Positions 18,412-27,508 of a DNA stretch of 64,000 bases are shown here, in pieces. Both the position numbers and the translations under genes were made by a program. The notes beneath the pieces were generated by a model. It searched no databases and was not told the origin of the DNA. It saw nothing but the letters and a program-made list of their open reading frames with translations. The stretch comes from Magnetovibrio sp. (GTDB lineage Bacteria > Pseudomonadota > Alphaproteobacteria > Rhodospirillales > Casp-alpha2). Positions within the stretch are counted from its first letter, which is position 1, and every line of letters starts with the position of its first letter. The stretch covers positions 1 through 64,000 of the forward strand of contig PBKU01000057.1 in the NCBI GenBank assembly GCA_002722175.1, read 5' to 3'.

Positions 18412-20008
18412 TTTTTCGCTCCCTCACCGCTAACAAAATAATACCAACAACAAAAAAAACACCTGCGAACCCAATTGAAATAAATTTTTTAAACTTCAAA
18501 AATAAGGGAGAAGTACGCAACGGTTTAGGTAAACCCGTATCTATAATTTGAGTTTTATTTATTGGTGTCGATGCGACAATTTGCCCGATTGGATTGACAA
18601 CTGCCGTGATACCTGTATTTGCCACTCGGATTAACGGGACACCATATTCTATAGCACGAAATTGCACGGCCGCCAGGTGTTGGTAGGGCCCTGCTGTATC
18701 TCCAAACCAAGCATCATTTGTCAGATTTAAAATCCAATCAGGCTGATTGGATTCTAGGCTAAAGATATCAAAGAAAATCGCCTCAAAGCAGATTAAAGGG
18801 GCGACTGGTGGCAGCTTGGGAAGCGTCAGCACTGAAGGCCCCAGGCCCGGGGAAAAATCACCTCTTCCCTCAACTAATTTTGTAAGCGGTAAAATATCAC
18901 GCAATGGCACGTATTCCCCAAATGGGACAAGATGAAATTTATCGTAAGTAGCAATGATTTCACCTTTAGCATCAATAGCGTGAATACTATTCCATGTCCG
19001 TCCTAGATCTTCATCAGTTCGCGGAGCTCCGGTAATTACAACACCCCCCGGGGGTGCGATCGTCCCAATCACTTTTAAGAGTTTTGGGGAATTAGACAAT
19101 AGAAAGGGAACGGCTGTTTCTGGCCAAACAACATGTGTGGGCGAGCTATTATCTATTGATGCTACGCTCATATTATGAAGCTTTTGAAAGTGGGATAGAC
19201 GCAAATCCTCCTTCCATTTAAGTTTTTGCGGAACGTTTGGCTGCACAAGTCTCATCACAACCCCTTCAACAAATTCTTCTTTGTATGCGGATAGCCTCCA
19301 TGCCCCAAAACCCCAGAGACTTGCACCAAACGTAAAAGCAAGAATGAGAAAAAAAGCGCCCAATTTCCTTTCTCTATCAAATAATAAGGCCGGGCTAGAC
19401 GCTAGTAAAACTGTGAAGGCGCCTAACCCAAGAACACCTACAACTGATGCTATCTGAAGTACTGGCTCAAATGGCATCCATGCTGTTCCGATGAGATTCC
19501 AAGGAAAACCTGTTAAAACCCAACTTCGCAACCATTCAAACGCTGCCCAAATAAGGGCAAAACCTGCAACTCCGCCCAAAAGGCAAAAGTCAAACCTAAC
19601 GAACAAGCTTTTTAGAACCCACAAACACATTGCTGGAAAAACCGCTAACCCGGCTACCATTGCTAAAATTGCGAATGGTGCCATCCAACCATAAAGTTCC
19701 GGCTCAACAAAAAACGCAGCTCCAACCCAGTACAAACCGCAACCAAAATATCCAAAACCAAACCACCAGCCATCGAATAGTGCGCGTCTTTTTGATCCTG
19801 CGCTTTTTGTCAGATAATAAATTCCAGAAAAAGCAGGGATTAACAACGGCAGAATATGCCATGGCGGCAAAGCCAATGCTCCGGCTACACCCATCAATAA
19901 AGCAAAGGCGTTCCTGCTCCAACCTTTCTTTAAAATTGGCCGTTTAAGATTGCTGCACCCGAAACGATATCGTATATGGTTAACCTTATTCCAACAATTG
20001 CTGCTCAC
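18392..20008 (-). CDS. lnt: Apolipoprotein N-acyltransferase Lnt
   Basis: 538-aa inner-membrane enzyme that adds the third acyl chain to lipoproteins. About seven or eight hydrophobic segments in residues 34-240 precede a nitrilase-like domain with Glu297 (WPETAVPF), Lys357 (YDKFHLVPFGEY) and Cys407 (LICFEAIF), the expected triad. The start is a GTG at 20008, 2 bp after corC; the first 28 residues are longer than usual, so a later start is possible. Confidence 0.93.
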   Translation of the reverse strand: MSSNCWNKVNHIRYRFGCSNLKRPILKKGWSRNAFALLMGVAGALALPPWHILPLLIPAFSGIYYLTKSAGSKRRALFDGWWFGFGYFGCGLYWVGAAFFVEPELYGWMAPFAILAMVAGLAVFPAMCLWVLKSLFVRFDFCLLGGVAGFALIWAAFEWLRSWVLTGFPWNLIGTAWMPFEPVLQIASVVGVLGLGAFTVLLASSPALLFDRERKLGAFFLILAFTFGASLWGFGAWRLSAYKEEFVEGVVMRLVQPNVPQKLKWKEDLRLSHFQKLHNMSVASIDNSSPTHVVWPETAVPFLLSNSPKLLKVIGTIAPPGGVVITGAPRTDEDLGRTWNSIHAIDAKGEIIATYDKFHLVPFGEYVPLRDILPLTKLVEGRGDFSPGLGPSVLTLPKLPPVAPLICFEAIFFDIFSLESNQPDWILNLTNDAWFGDTAGPYQHLAAVQFRAIEYGVPLIRVANTGITAVVNPIGQIVASTPINKTQIIDTGLPKPLRTSPLFLKFKKFISIGFAGVFFVVGIILLAVRERKNGVNQN

Positions 20009-20010
20009 AT

Positions 20011-20931
20011 TTATTTTACCGTATCAATTGTTTCATTAGTTGCTTTTCGAGCCAACACCCGAATTTTTTTTACTCGACGCGGATCAGCTTCCAGTATTTC
20101 AAACTCCAGGCCAGATGAATGCGCAACAATTTCTCCACGAATAGGAACACGTCCTGCTAACGTGAAAACTGCTCCACCCAATGTGTCAACATCAAGACGC
20201 TCTTCATCTGAAAAGATAAGGTCCAATTTTGCCTCTAGATCCTCAATAGGCAATCTGGCATCTGCAACTAAACTACCTTCAGATTCATAAATTAAATCTA
20301 GCTCTTCTTCCCGGTCATGTTCATCTTCTATTTCCCCTACGATTTCCTCTACTAAATCCTCAATTGTGACCAAGCCATCAACCCCCCCATATTCATCAAC
20401 CACTAGGGCCATATGCAATTTTGTTGTTCGCATCTCAAGCATAAGCTCCATAACTTGCATGGACGGTGCAACAAAAAGGGCCTTTCGCTGTACCCTGGAT
20501 AATGAAAAGCTCTCTTTTCTATCCCACCAAGCTAAAACATCTTTAATATGAACAAATCCAAGGGCATCATCTAAATTATCTCTATACACAGGAAGGCGTG
20601 AATGGCCCTCTGTAATCATTATGTTAATTACATCCTGGAGTCCCGCTTTGACTTCTACAGCAAAGATATCAGCTCTAGGCACCATAACATCAGCAATGGT
20701 TCTGCCTCTCAACTCTAAAATATTTGCAAGCAATATTTTTTCTTCTGCGTCAATTGGAACCTCAGACACATCACGATTTTCCAGAAGCCGATCAAACGTT
20801 TCCCGCGCTGATCCATTATATGGCCGCAAAAAATGCAATCCACGAAACCAGTTTTTGATTTTGCTACTAAACGTAATATTTGCATTAGTTTCTCGATTCG
20901 ACGCAAAATCAGTTGGCTCTTTTTGGTTCAT
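20011..20931 (-). CDS. CorC/HlyC-family CBS-domain protein
   Basis: 306 aa, with a short N-terminal linker, two CBS domains (VMVPRADIFAVEV to LGFVHIKDVL, then MELMLEMRTTKLHMALVVDEYGGVDGLVTIEDLVEEI split by a spacer) and a C-terminal CorC/HlyC domain (ARLPIEDLEAKLDL). No membrane segment, as in the soluble CorC type. The name is linked to Mg/Co efflux or haemolysin, but its role is not established. It is 7 bp downstream of ybeY. Confidence 0.85.
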   Translation of the reverse strand: MNQKEPTDFASNRETNANITFSSKIKNWFRGLHFLRPYNGSARETFDRLLENRDVSEVPIDAEEKILLANILELRGRTIADVMVPRADIFAVEVKAGLQDVINIMITEGHSRLPVYRDNLDDALGFVHIKDVLAWWDRKESFSLSRVQRKALFVAPSMQVMELMLEMRTTKLHMALVVDEYGGVDGLVTIEDLVEEIVGEIEDEHDREEELDLIYESEGSLVADARLPIEDLEAKLDLIFSDEERLDVDTLGGAVFTLAGRVPIRGEIVAHSSGLEFEILEADPRRVKKIRVLARKATNETIDTVK

Positions 20932-20938
20932 TTTCCAC

Positions 20939-21526
20939 CTAAAGTTCAGTTTTAGTTAAACGGCTTTCATACGGGTTATCAATCCCAAGCGTCGCTAGAA
21001 TATTTGTTTCTAGTTGTTCCATCCTTACGGCTTCGCGATGACTTTTGTGATTGAACCCCATAAGATGCAGCATCCCGTGTATAATTAGATGGCTTAAATG
21101 ATTTGTAATTTTTTTAGACTGCTGCATTGATTCTACTAATACAGTTTCGCGGGCAATAATAATATCTCCAAGCTGCACTGGCGCCCCTTCAATATTAAAA
21201 GTCAAAGAGTCACTCGCCGCAAACGCCAATACGTTGGTCGGTTGATCTACGCCTCGATAACGAACATTAAGAGCTTGAACAAATTCGTCGTTAGCTAACA
21301 AAATAGAGGCTTCGCTCTCTTTCCTTTTGTCACCGACTAACGCAAACGACGCTTCTGCTGCCCGCAAACACCGGCTCTTTGCGTCCGTCACAAAAGAATT
21401 CCAATCAGAATCCCGGATATCTACATAAACACAGAGCTTAGAGCCATTATTCAGGTGGACTTGCTCGCAATTAGAAATTTGATCTATCCTCTTGTTTGTA
21501 TTGTTGCTTGGACTGGCTAGAATCAT
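20939..21526 (-). CDS. ybeY: Endoribonuclease YbeY
   Basis: 195-aa metal-dependent RNase involved in 16S rRNA maturation and ribosome quality control. The zinc motif HxxxHxxxxxH is present as His150, His154 and His160 (HGMLHLMGFNH). The only reasonable start, ATG 21526, lies 56 bp inside the 3' end of phoH, giving an N-terminal extension of about 30 residues. Confidence 0.92.
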   Translation of the reverse strand: MILASPSNNTNKRIDQISNCEQVHLNNGSKLCVYVDIRDSDWNSFVTDAKSRCLRAAEASFALVGDKRKESEASILLANDEFVQALNVRYRGVDQPTNVLAFAASDSLTFNIEGAPVQLGDIIIARETVLVESMQQSKKITNHLSHLIIHGMLHLMGFNHKSHREAVRMEQLETNILATLGIDNPYESRLTKTEL

Positions 21527-22442
21527 AGGCCCTTACAATACGCCTTACTAGAGGATGCCTAACAACATCTTTGTGATCAAATGTGACAAAACTAATGCCG
21601 GAAACCGCAGAAAGTACTTCCATTGCATCGCGCAATCCGGAGCAAGTGTCCCGTGGCAAGTCTACTTGGCTTAGGTCACCTGTAACTACTAGAGATGAGT
21701 GTTTACCTAGCCGCGTTAAAAACATTTTCATTTGAATCGCGGTGGTATTTTGTGCCTCGTCTAAGATAATAAAGGCATTGTTAAGACTCCGACCGCGCAT
21801 AAATGCTAAAGGAGCCACTTCGATTTCACCACGTTCTAAACGTTTAACAACCTGTGCTGATGGCAGCATTTCATTTAGCACATCAAATAAGGGCCGTAAA
21901 TATGGGTCAACCTTATCACGCAAGTCACCTGGCAAAAACCCTAGCTGCTCTCCAGCTTCAACTGCAGGGCGTGACAAAATAATCCGATCAACCAGCCCTT
22001 TTGAAAGGGCTTCGATTGCTTTTACAACTGCTAAGTATGTCTTCCCTGTCCCCGCGGGCCCCTCAGCTATAACCAACTGAGACTTGTCAATAGCGCGCAG
22101 ATATTCTGCTTGGTTTAAAGAACGGGGTAAAATCTTTCGCTGTTTAAGGTGTACAAAAATATCGCTATCCGGCAAGCTTCCACCTTGTCCCTTGATAATT
22201 CTTAACATACTTTCCACATCTTCCGAATCAACGTCCTCGCCAGCTTCAGCGCGTAATTTCAAGCCATCAATCACTTGTTGAACAATGACAATATCGTCTT
22301 TATTGCCAATAACAGTTATTTTGTTACCCCGGCTGTTGATTTCAACTTCTAGAACGGTTTCTATTTGCGCAAGATGACTATGATGTGGGCCGCACACCGC
22401 TACGGCTATGCTATTTTCACCAAGTGATATAACTTTTGACAT
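21471..22442 (-). CDS. phoH: PhoH-family ATPase
   Basis: PhoH-like P-loop protein, 323 aa from ATG 22442. Walker A is EGPAGTGKTYLAV and Walker B lies in NNAFIILDEAQNTT. The N-terminal KH-like region contains EINSRGNKITVIG. The frame also runs up to a TTG at 22532 (353 aa), overlapping miaB by 43 bp; the shorter form starts closer to the family core and is preferred. PhoH and YbeY are adjacent in most proteobacteria and are linked to RNA metabolism. Confidence 0.9.
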   Translation of the reverse strand: MSKVISLGENSIAVAVCGPHHSHLAQIETVLEVEINSRGNKITVIGNKDDIVIVQQVIDGLKLRAEAGEDVDSEDVESMLRIIKGQGGSLPDSDIFVHLKQRKILPRSLNQAEYLRAIDKSQLVIAEGPAGTGKTYLAVVKAIEALSKGLVDRIILSRPAVEAGEQLGFLPGDLRDKVDPYLRPLFDVLNEMLPSAQVVKRLERGEIEVAPLAFMRGRSLNNAFIILDEAQNTTAIQMKMFLTRLGKHSSLVVTGDLSQVDLPRDTCSGLRDAMEVLSAVSGISFVTFDHKDVVRHPLVRRIVRAYDSSQSKQQYKQEDRSNF

Positions 22443-22489
22443 GGCATGAAGGGTATCATCAATAGGTGGAAAAGGATCCCTAATTACTG

Positions 22490-23866
22490 TCAATGTTGAA
22501 CCCTCATGGGTTTTGAATTCAGCGAATCGCAACTCTTTATTTCACCCATCAAACTATTCTTGTATCCCTTTATAATATTAACATTTATTATTTCTCCAAT
22601 AATGTCCCTCTCACTAAAAACATGCACCGCCTGCATATAAGGACTTCGTCCTAAAAACTGGCCTCTTTTTTTCCCTGGACGATCAAATAATACTGATATT
22701 TTTTTATTTACACAGTCTCGATTAAATTTGGATTGCTGTATTTTTAGTACATCTTGAAGATGCTTTAAACGTTCGTTTTTTTCTTTCTCTGACACCTGCC
22801 CAGGCAAAGAAGCAGCTGGCGTCCCTGGCCGCGGACTATATTTGAAAGAGTATGCTTGGGCAAAACCAATTTCCTCGACCAAATTAATAGTTTCTTTAAA
22901 ATCACTTTCACTCTCTCCAGGAAAGCCAACAATAAAGTCTGACGACAACCCGATATCGGGACGGGCTTTTCTCAAGGAATCTGCCAAGCAATAATAATCA
23001 TAGCTGTTGTGTCTGCGATTCATTGCAGTCAGAATTTTGTTAGAACCTGATTGAACTGGAAGATGAATAAAAGGCATCAATGCCGGAACATCACTATGTG
23101 CCTGAATAAGCTCTTTTGTCATATTGGCCGGGTAACTTGTTGTATATCGGATTCGATCTAAACCGTCTATTTCAGCCAAGGATCGAATTAATTTGGCCAA
23201 ATCCCAACTTCCACTTTCAGCCTTTCCATTGTAAGCATTTACATTTTGACCCAAAACTGTAATTTCGCGAACGCCGTGCTTCACTAAATGACGTGCCTCT
23301 ATAAGTATTTCTTCCACCGGCCTGGAATATTCCATGCCCCGCGTATATGGAACAACGCAGAACGTACAAAATTTGTCGCAACCCTCTTGTATGGTAAGAA
23401 AGGCTGTGAAATGTGAATGATAATGTCGGGTGGTAACCTGATCAAATTTTGTCTCCGGTGAAAATCGCAAGTCAAACGCAGGCCCACGCCTCCCTGTGCT
23501 CCGGACAACAAGTTCAGGCAGGCGCTGATAAGACTGGGGTCCCAAGATGAAGTCTACGTATGGAGCCCTCTTAAAAATTTCTTTGCCCTCTGCCTGAGCC
23601 ACACAGCCGACAACCGCTATCTGGATTCTTTCGCCAGCAACGTATCTGCTTTTCTTAATTTTGTACAACCGACCTAATTCTGAATAAATCTTTTCCGCAG
23701 CCTTCTCTCTAATATGACATGTATTAAGGATTATCATATCAGCTGCTTCTGGACTTTTAACCTCGTCATACCCAAGAGGCTTCAGTAATGCTGCCATCCT
23801 ATTAGAATCGTACACATTCATCTGGCAGCCATAGGTCTTAATATATACTGACCTTTTCAATGCCAC
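22490..23866 (-). CDS. miaB: tRNA methylthiotransferase MiaB
   Basis: 458-aa radical-SAM enzyme adding the 2-methylthio group to i6A37 of tRNA. N-terminal cluster cysteines are Cys14 (TYGCQMN), Cys50 (NTCHIRE) and Cys88 (VVGCVAQ). The radical-SAM motif is Cys163-x3-Cys167-x2-Cys170. A TRAM domain is at the C-terminus. It starts with GTG; GGGGA lies just upstream. Confidence 0.94.
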   Translation of the reverse strand: MALKRSVYIKTYGCQMNVYDSNRMAALLKPLGYDEVKSPEAADMIILNTCHIREKAAEKIYSELGRLYKIKKSRYVAGERIQIAVVGCVAQAEGKEIFKRAPYVDFILGPQSYQRLPELVVRSTGRRGPAFDLRFSPETKFDQVTTRHYHSHFTAFLTIQEGCDKFCTFCVVPYTRGMEYSRPVEEILIEARHLVKHGVREITVLGQNVNAYNGKAESGSWDLAKLIRSLAEIDGLDRIRYTTSYPANMTKELIQAHSDVPALMPFIHLPVQSGSNKILTAMNRRHNSYDYYCLADSLRKARPDIGLSSDFIVGFPGESESDFKETINLVEEIGFAQAYSFKYSPRPGTPAASLPGQVSEKEKNERLKHLQDVLKIQQSKFNRDCVNKKISVLFDRPGKKRGQFLGRSPYMQAVHVFSERDIIGEIINVNIIKGYKNSLMGEIKSCDSLNSKPMRVQH

Positions 23867-23988
23867 ACATTCCCCAGTGAGTGGTTTTTTCTTCTTGTTA
23901 CAACAAAAATCGGCTCACAATTGATCACCCTTTATAATTCCGATGTAAAAATTTGGCAATCGCGATTTTTCAAGCATCATCATCCACG

Positions 23989-24405
23989 CTAACCATCTTT
24001 GCTAGGATTTAGTGATACTCCATACAATTCAAGTCTATGCCCAACTAAACGCATCCCATGTTCTTGGGCTATTTTTTCTTGTATTTGTTCGATTTCAGCA
24101 TTATGAAATTCTATAACCTGCCCCGACTTAACGTCGATCAGGTGGTCATGATGTTCGGAAACTTCCTCGTATCGGGCTCTTCCATCCCCAAAGTCATGTC
24201 GGTCAACTAATCCCGCGTCTTCAAAAAGACGAACTGTTCTATATACTGTAGCAATTGAAACTTTAGGATCAATTTGGCTAGCTCTAAGATAAACTTCTTC
24301 AACATCTGGGTGGTCATCGGATTCAGAAATCACGCGCGCAATAACTCGACGCTGATCAGTCATTTTCATCCCTTTTTCGACACAAATTTCTTCAAGCTTA
24401 CTCAT
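23989..24405 (-). CDS. fur: Fur/Mur-family metalloregulator
   Basis: 138-aa Fur-family repressor with winged helix (MTDQRRVIARV and VSIATVYRTVRLF), HDFGDGRARYE and the metal-binding SEHHDHLIDVKSGQVIEF. The C-terminal CxxC pairs of many Fur proteins are absent. In alphaproteobacteria this syntenic gene is often a Mn-responsive Mur; which metal it senses cannot be told. It lies upstream of miaB as is usual. A second, distinct Fur-superfamily gene (irr) is at 5550-5951. Confidence 0.88.
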   Translation of the reverse strand: MSKLEEICVEKGMKMTDQRRVIARVISESDDHPDVEEVYLRASQIDPKVSIATVYRTVRLFEDAGLVDRHDFGDGRARYEEVSEHHDHLIDVKSGQVIEFHNAEIEQIQEKIAQEHGMRLVGHRLELYGVSLNPSKDG

Positions 24406-24878
24406 GATCTAGCCTTTCAATGTTAGTATTTTAAGCAAACTAATCCCCATTTATTTTCTAGATTGCATCAACCAAAACTTTGCCACAACAATGCATAGTG
24501 TCATTTTAAAAAACAACAAAGCTCCTGCCTGTTAAGTTGAAACACTTTCTGCATGTCCCTAAACTTTGAATGCGTCAATTAATTGTTTCCTAGGAGTGTA
24601 TTGCAAATAAACTTAAACGCCCACTGTTTTTTGGTAAAACTTCCTGTTCATATGATTTTGTCGAGTAATTTCGTAGCTTAGTGACTTTATACTACTATTA
24701 CAAAACAGTGCATTTTTTTAGTGCGCCTAGCACTTTATGACCACTTTTCGCAATATCAATATTCTAACATATTATGCTGTTCAATACGCAATATTAAAGC
24801 TCGTGCCTTTCTAACAAAATTATGGTATCCAGGGGGTAGCATCCAAGCGCAATAAAACCTGTGATTTTCATTTTTAGC
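24406..24878. other. 473-bp intergenic region between divergent fur and tusA-like gene
   Basis: AT-rich, with many stops in all frames. rimI, often found here between tsaB and fur, is not present in any frame. A small AGTGC-GCCTA-GCACT hairpin lies near 24720-24734. I see no tRNA, strong promoter or terminator. The fur and tusA-like promoters must lie inside. Confidence 0.5.
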
Positions 24879-25145
24879 ATGACAAAACACGAAAAATTTT
24901 CCCCTGCTCCATTTCAACTAGACATAACAAGTGAGGTCTGCCCTTTAACCTTTGTAAAAACCAAGTTGATGCTTGAAAAAATGCCAGTTAATTCAACTCT
25001 CGAAATCCGACTTAAAGGAAAAGAACCATTAAAAAATGTACCAAATTCTATTCTTGAACATGGCTATGTTATATTGTCATTTAAACCTGAAGAGCCCTAC
25101 GGCGCCCTTGATCGAATTCATCGCTTGCTTGTACATAAGAATTGA
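24879..25145 (+). CDS. TusA-family sulfurtransferase-like protein
   Basis: 88 aa, TusA/SirA fold. LDITSEVCPLTFVKTKLML carries the conserved cysteine (Cys21) followed by Pro, but the motif is CPLT rather than the CPxP of TusA. The rest (STLEIRLKGKEPLKNVP, GYVILSFKPE) fits the family. It may carry persulfide sulfur, but its target is unknown. ATG 24879 is preferred over a GTG six codons upstream. It sits on the plus strand against the surrounding minus-strand block and stops 4 bp from the convergent tsaB. Confidence 0.75.
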   Translation: MTKHEKFSPAPFQLDITSEVCPLTFVKTKLMLEKMPVNSTLEIRLKGKEPLKNVPNSILEHGYVILSFKPEEPYGALDRIHRLLVHKN

Positions 25146-25149
25146 TAAC

Positions 25150-25881
25150 CTAGCTCGGCCTTAACTGCCCCCCAAATTTTGCAGGCTTCGCATCTAATGG
25201 CTGCAAGTAAAATGGTTCTGGAAATTTTTTAACGCCACCCAAACTAGTTTTGTGCGTATCTTTAATTGCTAAGCGAGCAAGCCAATAAGCACTCGCGCAG
25301 CTAGGAACCGTTGATTGCATGCACCCCCACCCCTTCTCCTTAAGTGCGTTAACTATTTTCGAGTGTATATCACCTGTAAGAAAAATATTACTTGTTGAAA
25401 AAACGGTCTCTTGCAACATATCACAAATTCCGCCTACCGCGGCTAACCTTGGAGCACATAATTGCAATCCACTTTTAGAAAAAATTTGTGCATAATAGGT
25501 CTCCTGCTTCGTTTTTATAACAGAGAGCACAGGAAACTGGGGTCTATCATCAGTTAACGCCTTAAAGGTTATGACTTCTAGTGTTGTAGCATCAAAAATC
25601 GGTATTTTTCTCGCCAAGGCGATGCCATGTGCAGCAGCCAACCCAATACGGACACCGGTAAAACTACCAGGCCCTCGAGTAACAGCAACAACCCCTATAT
25701 CCTTATATCTAATACCCGATTCAAAAAGTATTTCTCTAATCATTGGGAACAAGGCCTCAGATTGTCCACTAGACATTTCTTTTAACTGAGTTACAACAAC
25801 TTCACCTTTAATCGCTAGCGCGACAGAACACGCCTGCGACGCGGTTTCAATTGCCAAAACAGACAATGGCTTTGTGTTCAT
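25150..25881 (-). CDS. tsaB: tRNA threonylcarbamoyladenosine protein TsaB
   Basis: 243-aa ASKHA-fold partner of TsaD in t6A37 tRNA modification. Signature: LAIETASQACSVAL, FPMIREILFE and VAVTRGPGSFTGVRIGLAAAHGIA. The frame is open 38 codons further upstream, but that part is hydrophobic and unlike the family; ATG 25881 is preferred. rimI, its frequent partner, is missing next to it. Confidence 0.9.
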   Translation of the reverse strand: MNTKPLSVLAIETASQACSVALAIKGEVVVTQLKEMSSGQSEALFPMIREILFESGIRYKDIGVVAVTRGPGSFTGVRIGLAAAHGIALARKIPIFDATTLEVITFKALTDDRPQFPVLSVIKTKQETYYAQIFSKSGLQLCAPRLAAVGGICDMLQETVFSTSNIFLTGDIHSKIVNALKEKGWGCMQSTVPSCASAYWLARLAIKDTHKTSLGGVKKFPEPFYLQPLDAKPAKFGGQLRPS

Positions 25882-26341
25882 GTTACCCACAGGAAAACTG
25901 TTAATCAGCAAAGACAATAAACTAGTAAAAATGTTTCTACAATGATCTAACCATCTTTGTAAAAAATTCGGAAAATATATGAATAACAAAATCATGTTAG
26001 ATTAAAAAAACAAATTTTCTAGCAATACCGTGCTACAATGGTAGAGTGATTGCTAGATGACCTCTTAACTTAACTCAATGCGCAGGTGTCTTATATTTAG
26101 GTGTAAAAAACTTCTTGCTCTTTAATAAATAAGAACACACTTCGATGGATATCCATTTTGCGTTCGCATGTCATTAAAAAGCCGAGACAAATCTAAAATA
26201 ACTTGGCTGTCTAATAAAAAAGCACATGGATTTTTTTGTAGACAAAAGGTAGTTATTTTTGGTTAAAATATTTTACCGTTGGCTTTTAGGAAATTTACGT
26301 TCAGTTGACATCTCAAGACATTACCTAGAAAAACGTTGACA
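25882..26341. other. 460-bp divergent region between tsaB and deacetylase-like gene
   Basis: AT-rich with no reading frame of note. It contains a nested inverted repeat at 26018-26057 and a perfect 12-bp palindrome ATGGATATCCAT at 26145-26156. Promoters for both neighbours are expected but no clear -35/-10 pair was found. Confidence 0.5.
26018..26057. repeat. Nested inverted repeat
   Basis: TCTAGCAAT (26018-26026) and ATTGCTAGA (26049-26057) form a perfect 9-bp stem. Within the loop CTAC-AATG-GTAG forms a second 4-bp stem. On the minus strand a T-rich stretch with a run of seven T follows about 8 nt later, so it might end a minus-strand transcript; otherwise it could be an operator. Confidence 0.45.
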
Positions 26342-27385
26342 ATGCATAATCTAAAGTTAGCCTTTTTTTTATTCACACTTATATTTACCGCAGGGCTGAA
26401 TGCTGTTTTCTGGCGATCTTCAGAGGCTCGAGCCGAAGAACCATCTGCAGTAGTATTAATGTACCACCGATTTGGCGAAGAACAGTTTCCATCAACAAAT
26501 ATCACTATAAAGCAATTTGAATCCCATCTAAATGAATTAAAATCTAATTCCTATAATGTGATGGGGCTTCCCGAAATCGTTTTATCGCTGAAAAACAAGA
26601 AAAAACTGCCAGACCGCACCATTGGAATTAGTATTGACGACGCGTATTTGTCAATCTACACAAAGGCTTGGCCTCGGTTAAAGGCTTTGGGATTTCCTTT
26701 TACTGTTTTTGTTGCTACTAAGCCGATCGATCAAAAAAACAAAAATTATATGTCTTGGGAACAACTTAAAGAAATTTCCGAAGCGGGCGTCACGATTGGA
26801 AGTCAAACAGCGAATCATCCTCACCTAACTTATTTAGATGAATCAAATGTGAAAAGAGAATTAAACCTTTCAAACGCTCGGTTTTTAGAAAAACTAGGCT
26901 CCCTACCTCAATTATTTGCATACCCTTATGGTGAGGCTAGTTTAAAAACGGAAAAAATAGTTGAGGCCTATGGTTTCAGTGCCGCTTTTGGGCAACACTC
27001 TGGTGTCATTAGCTTTGCGGAAAATATATTTTATTTGCCACGTTTCACTATGAACGAAACATATGGATCATTGAGTCGACTAAAGTTAGTAGCAAACGCC
27101 CTACCACTTCCAGTTGCTGACATAACTCCTAAAGATCACGTTATAAGCGATTACAACCCGCCCTTAATGGGATTTACAGTGACCGGAAAAGAGTTAGCTT
27201 ATTTAAAGCACCTTAATTGCTTTGCTTCGCATGAAGGGCAGACAAAGGTGGAACAAATAGGGAAACGGCGGTTTGAAATTCGTGTTAAGACCCCATTCCC
27301 AAAAGGGCGCACCCGATTGAATTGTACTCTTTTCGGACCAGAAAACCGTTGGCATTGGCTTGGTCGCCAATTTTTTGTCCCCTGA
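26342..27385 (+). CDS. Polysaccharide deacetylase-like (NodB-homology) exported protein
   Basis: 347 aa with an N-terminal signal peptide (about 1-32, ending SEARAEE). The NodB-type domain follows: VVLMYHRFG, then the motif-1 equivalent SIDDAYLS with Asp99-Asp100, then GSQTANHPHL as motif 2. In canonical NodB enzymes motif 2 is HxxxH; here the first position is Gln155, with His159 and His161 retained, so metal binding may differ or be lost. The C-terminal 100 residues are of unknown fold. Likely periplasmic, acting on or binding a glycan. ATG 26342 is preferred over a TTG two codons upstream. Confidence 0.78.
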   Translation: MHNLKLAFFLFTLIFTAGLNAVFWRSSEARAEEPSAVVLMYHRFGEEQFPSTNITIKQFESHLNELKSNSYNVMGLPEIVLSLKNKKKLPDRTIGISIDDAYLSIYTKAWPRLKALGFPFTVFVATKPIDQKNKNYMSWEQLKEISEAGVTIGSQTANHPHLTYLDESNVKRELNLSNARFLEKLGSLPQLFAYPYGEASLKTEKIVEAYGFSAAFGQHSGVISFAENIFYLPRFTMNETYGSLSRLKLVANALPLPVADITPKDHVISDYNPPLMGFTVTGKELAYLKHLNCFASHEGQTKVEQIGKRRFEIRVKTPFPKGRTRLNCTLFGPENRWHWLGRQFFVP

Positions 27386-27472
27386 AGCGATTTCTCTAGG
27401 ACTTATCCCAAAAGGTTCGATTTCATTTCACTTAAAGGTAAAAAAATTGTGTAACACTATGCATATTTTGGG

Positions 27473-27494
27473 CCCCTTTCGCTGAGGAGAGGGG
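27473..27494. terminator. Possible terminator between convergent genes
   Basis: CCCCTTT and AGAGGGG form a 7-bp stem with one G-U pair and an 8-nt loop. It lies between the ends of two convergent genes. T-tracts nearby are short on both sides. Confidence 0.3.
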
Positions 27495-27508
27495 AGCAGC
27501 CGTTTTAA

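Noticed and set aside
26145-26156. 12-bp palindrome ATGGATATCCAT
   Set aside because: Perfect but isolated and short; expected by chance at this scale, kept only as a note in the intergenic entry.
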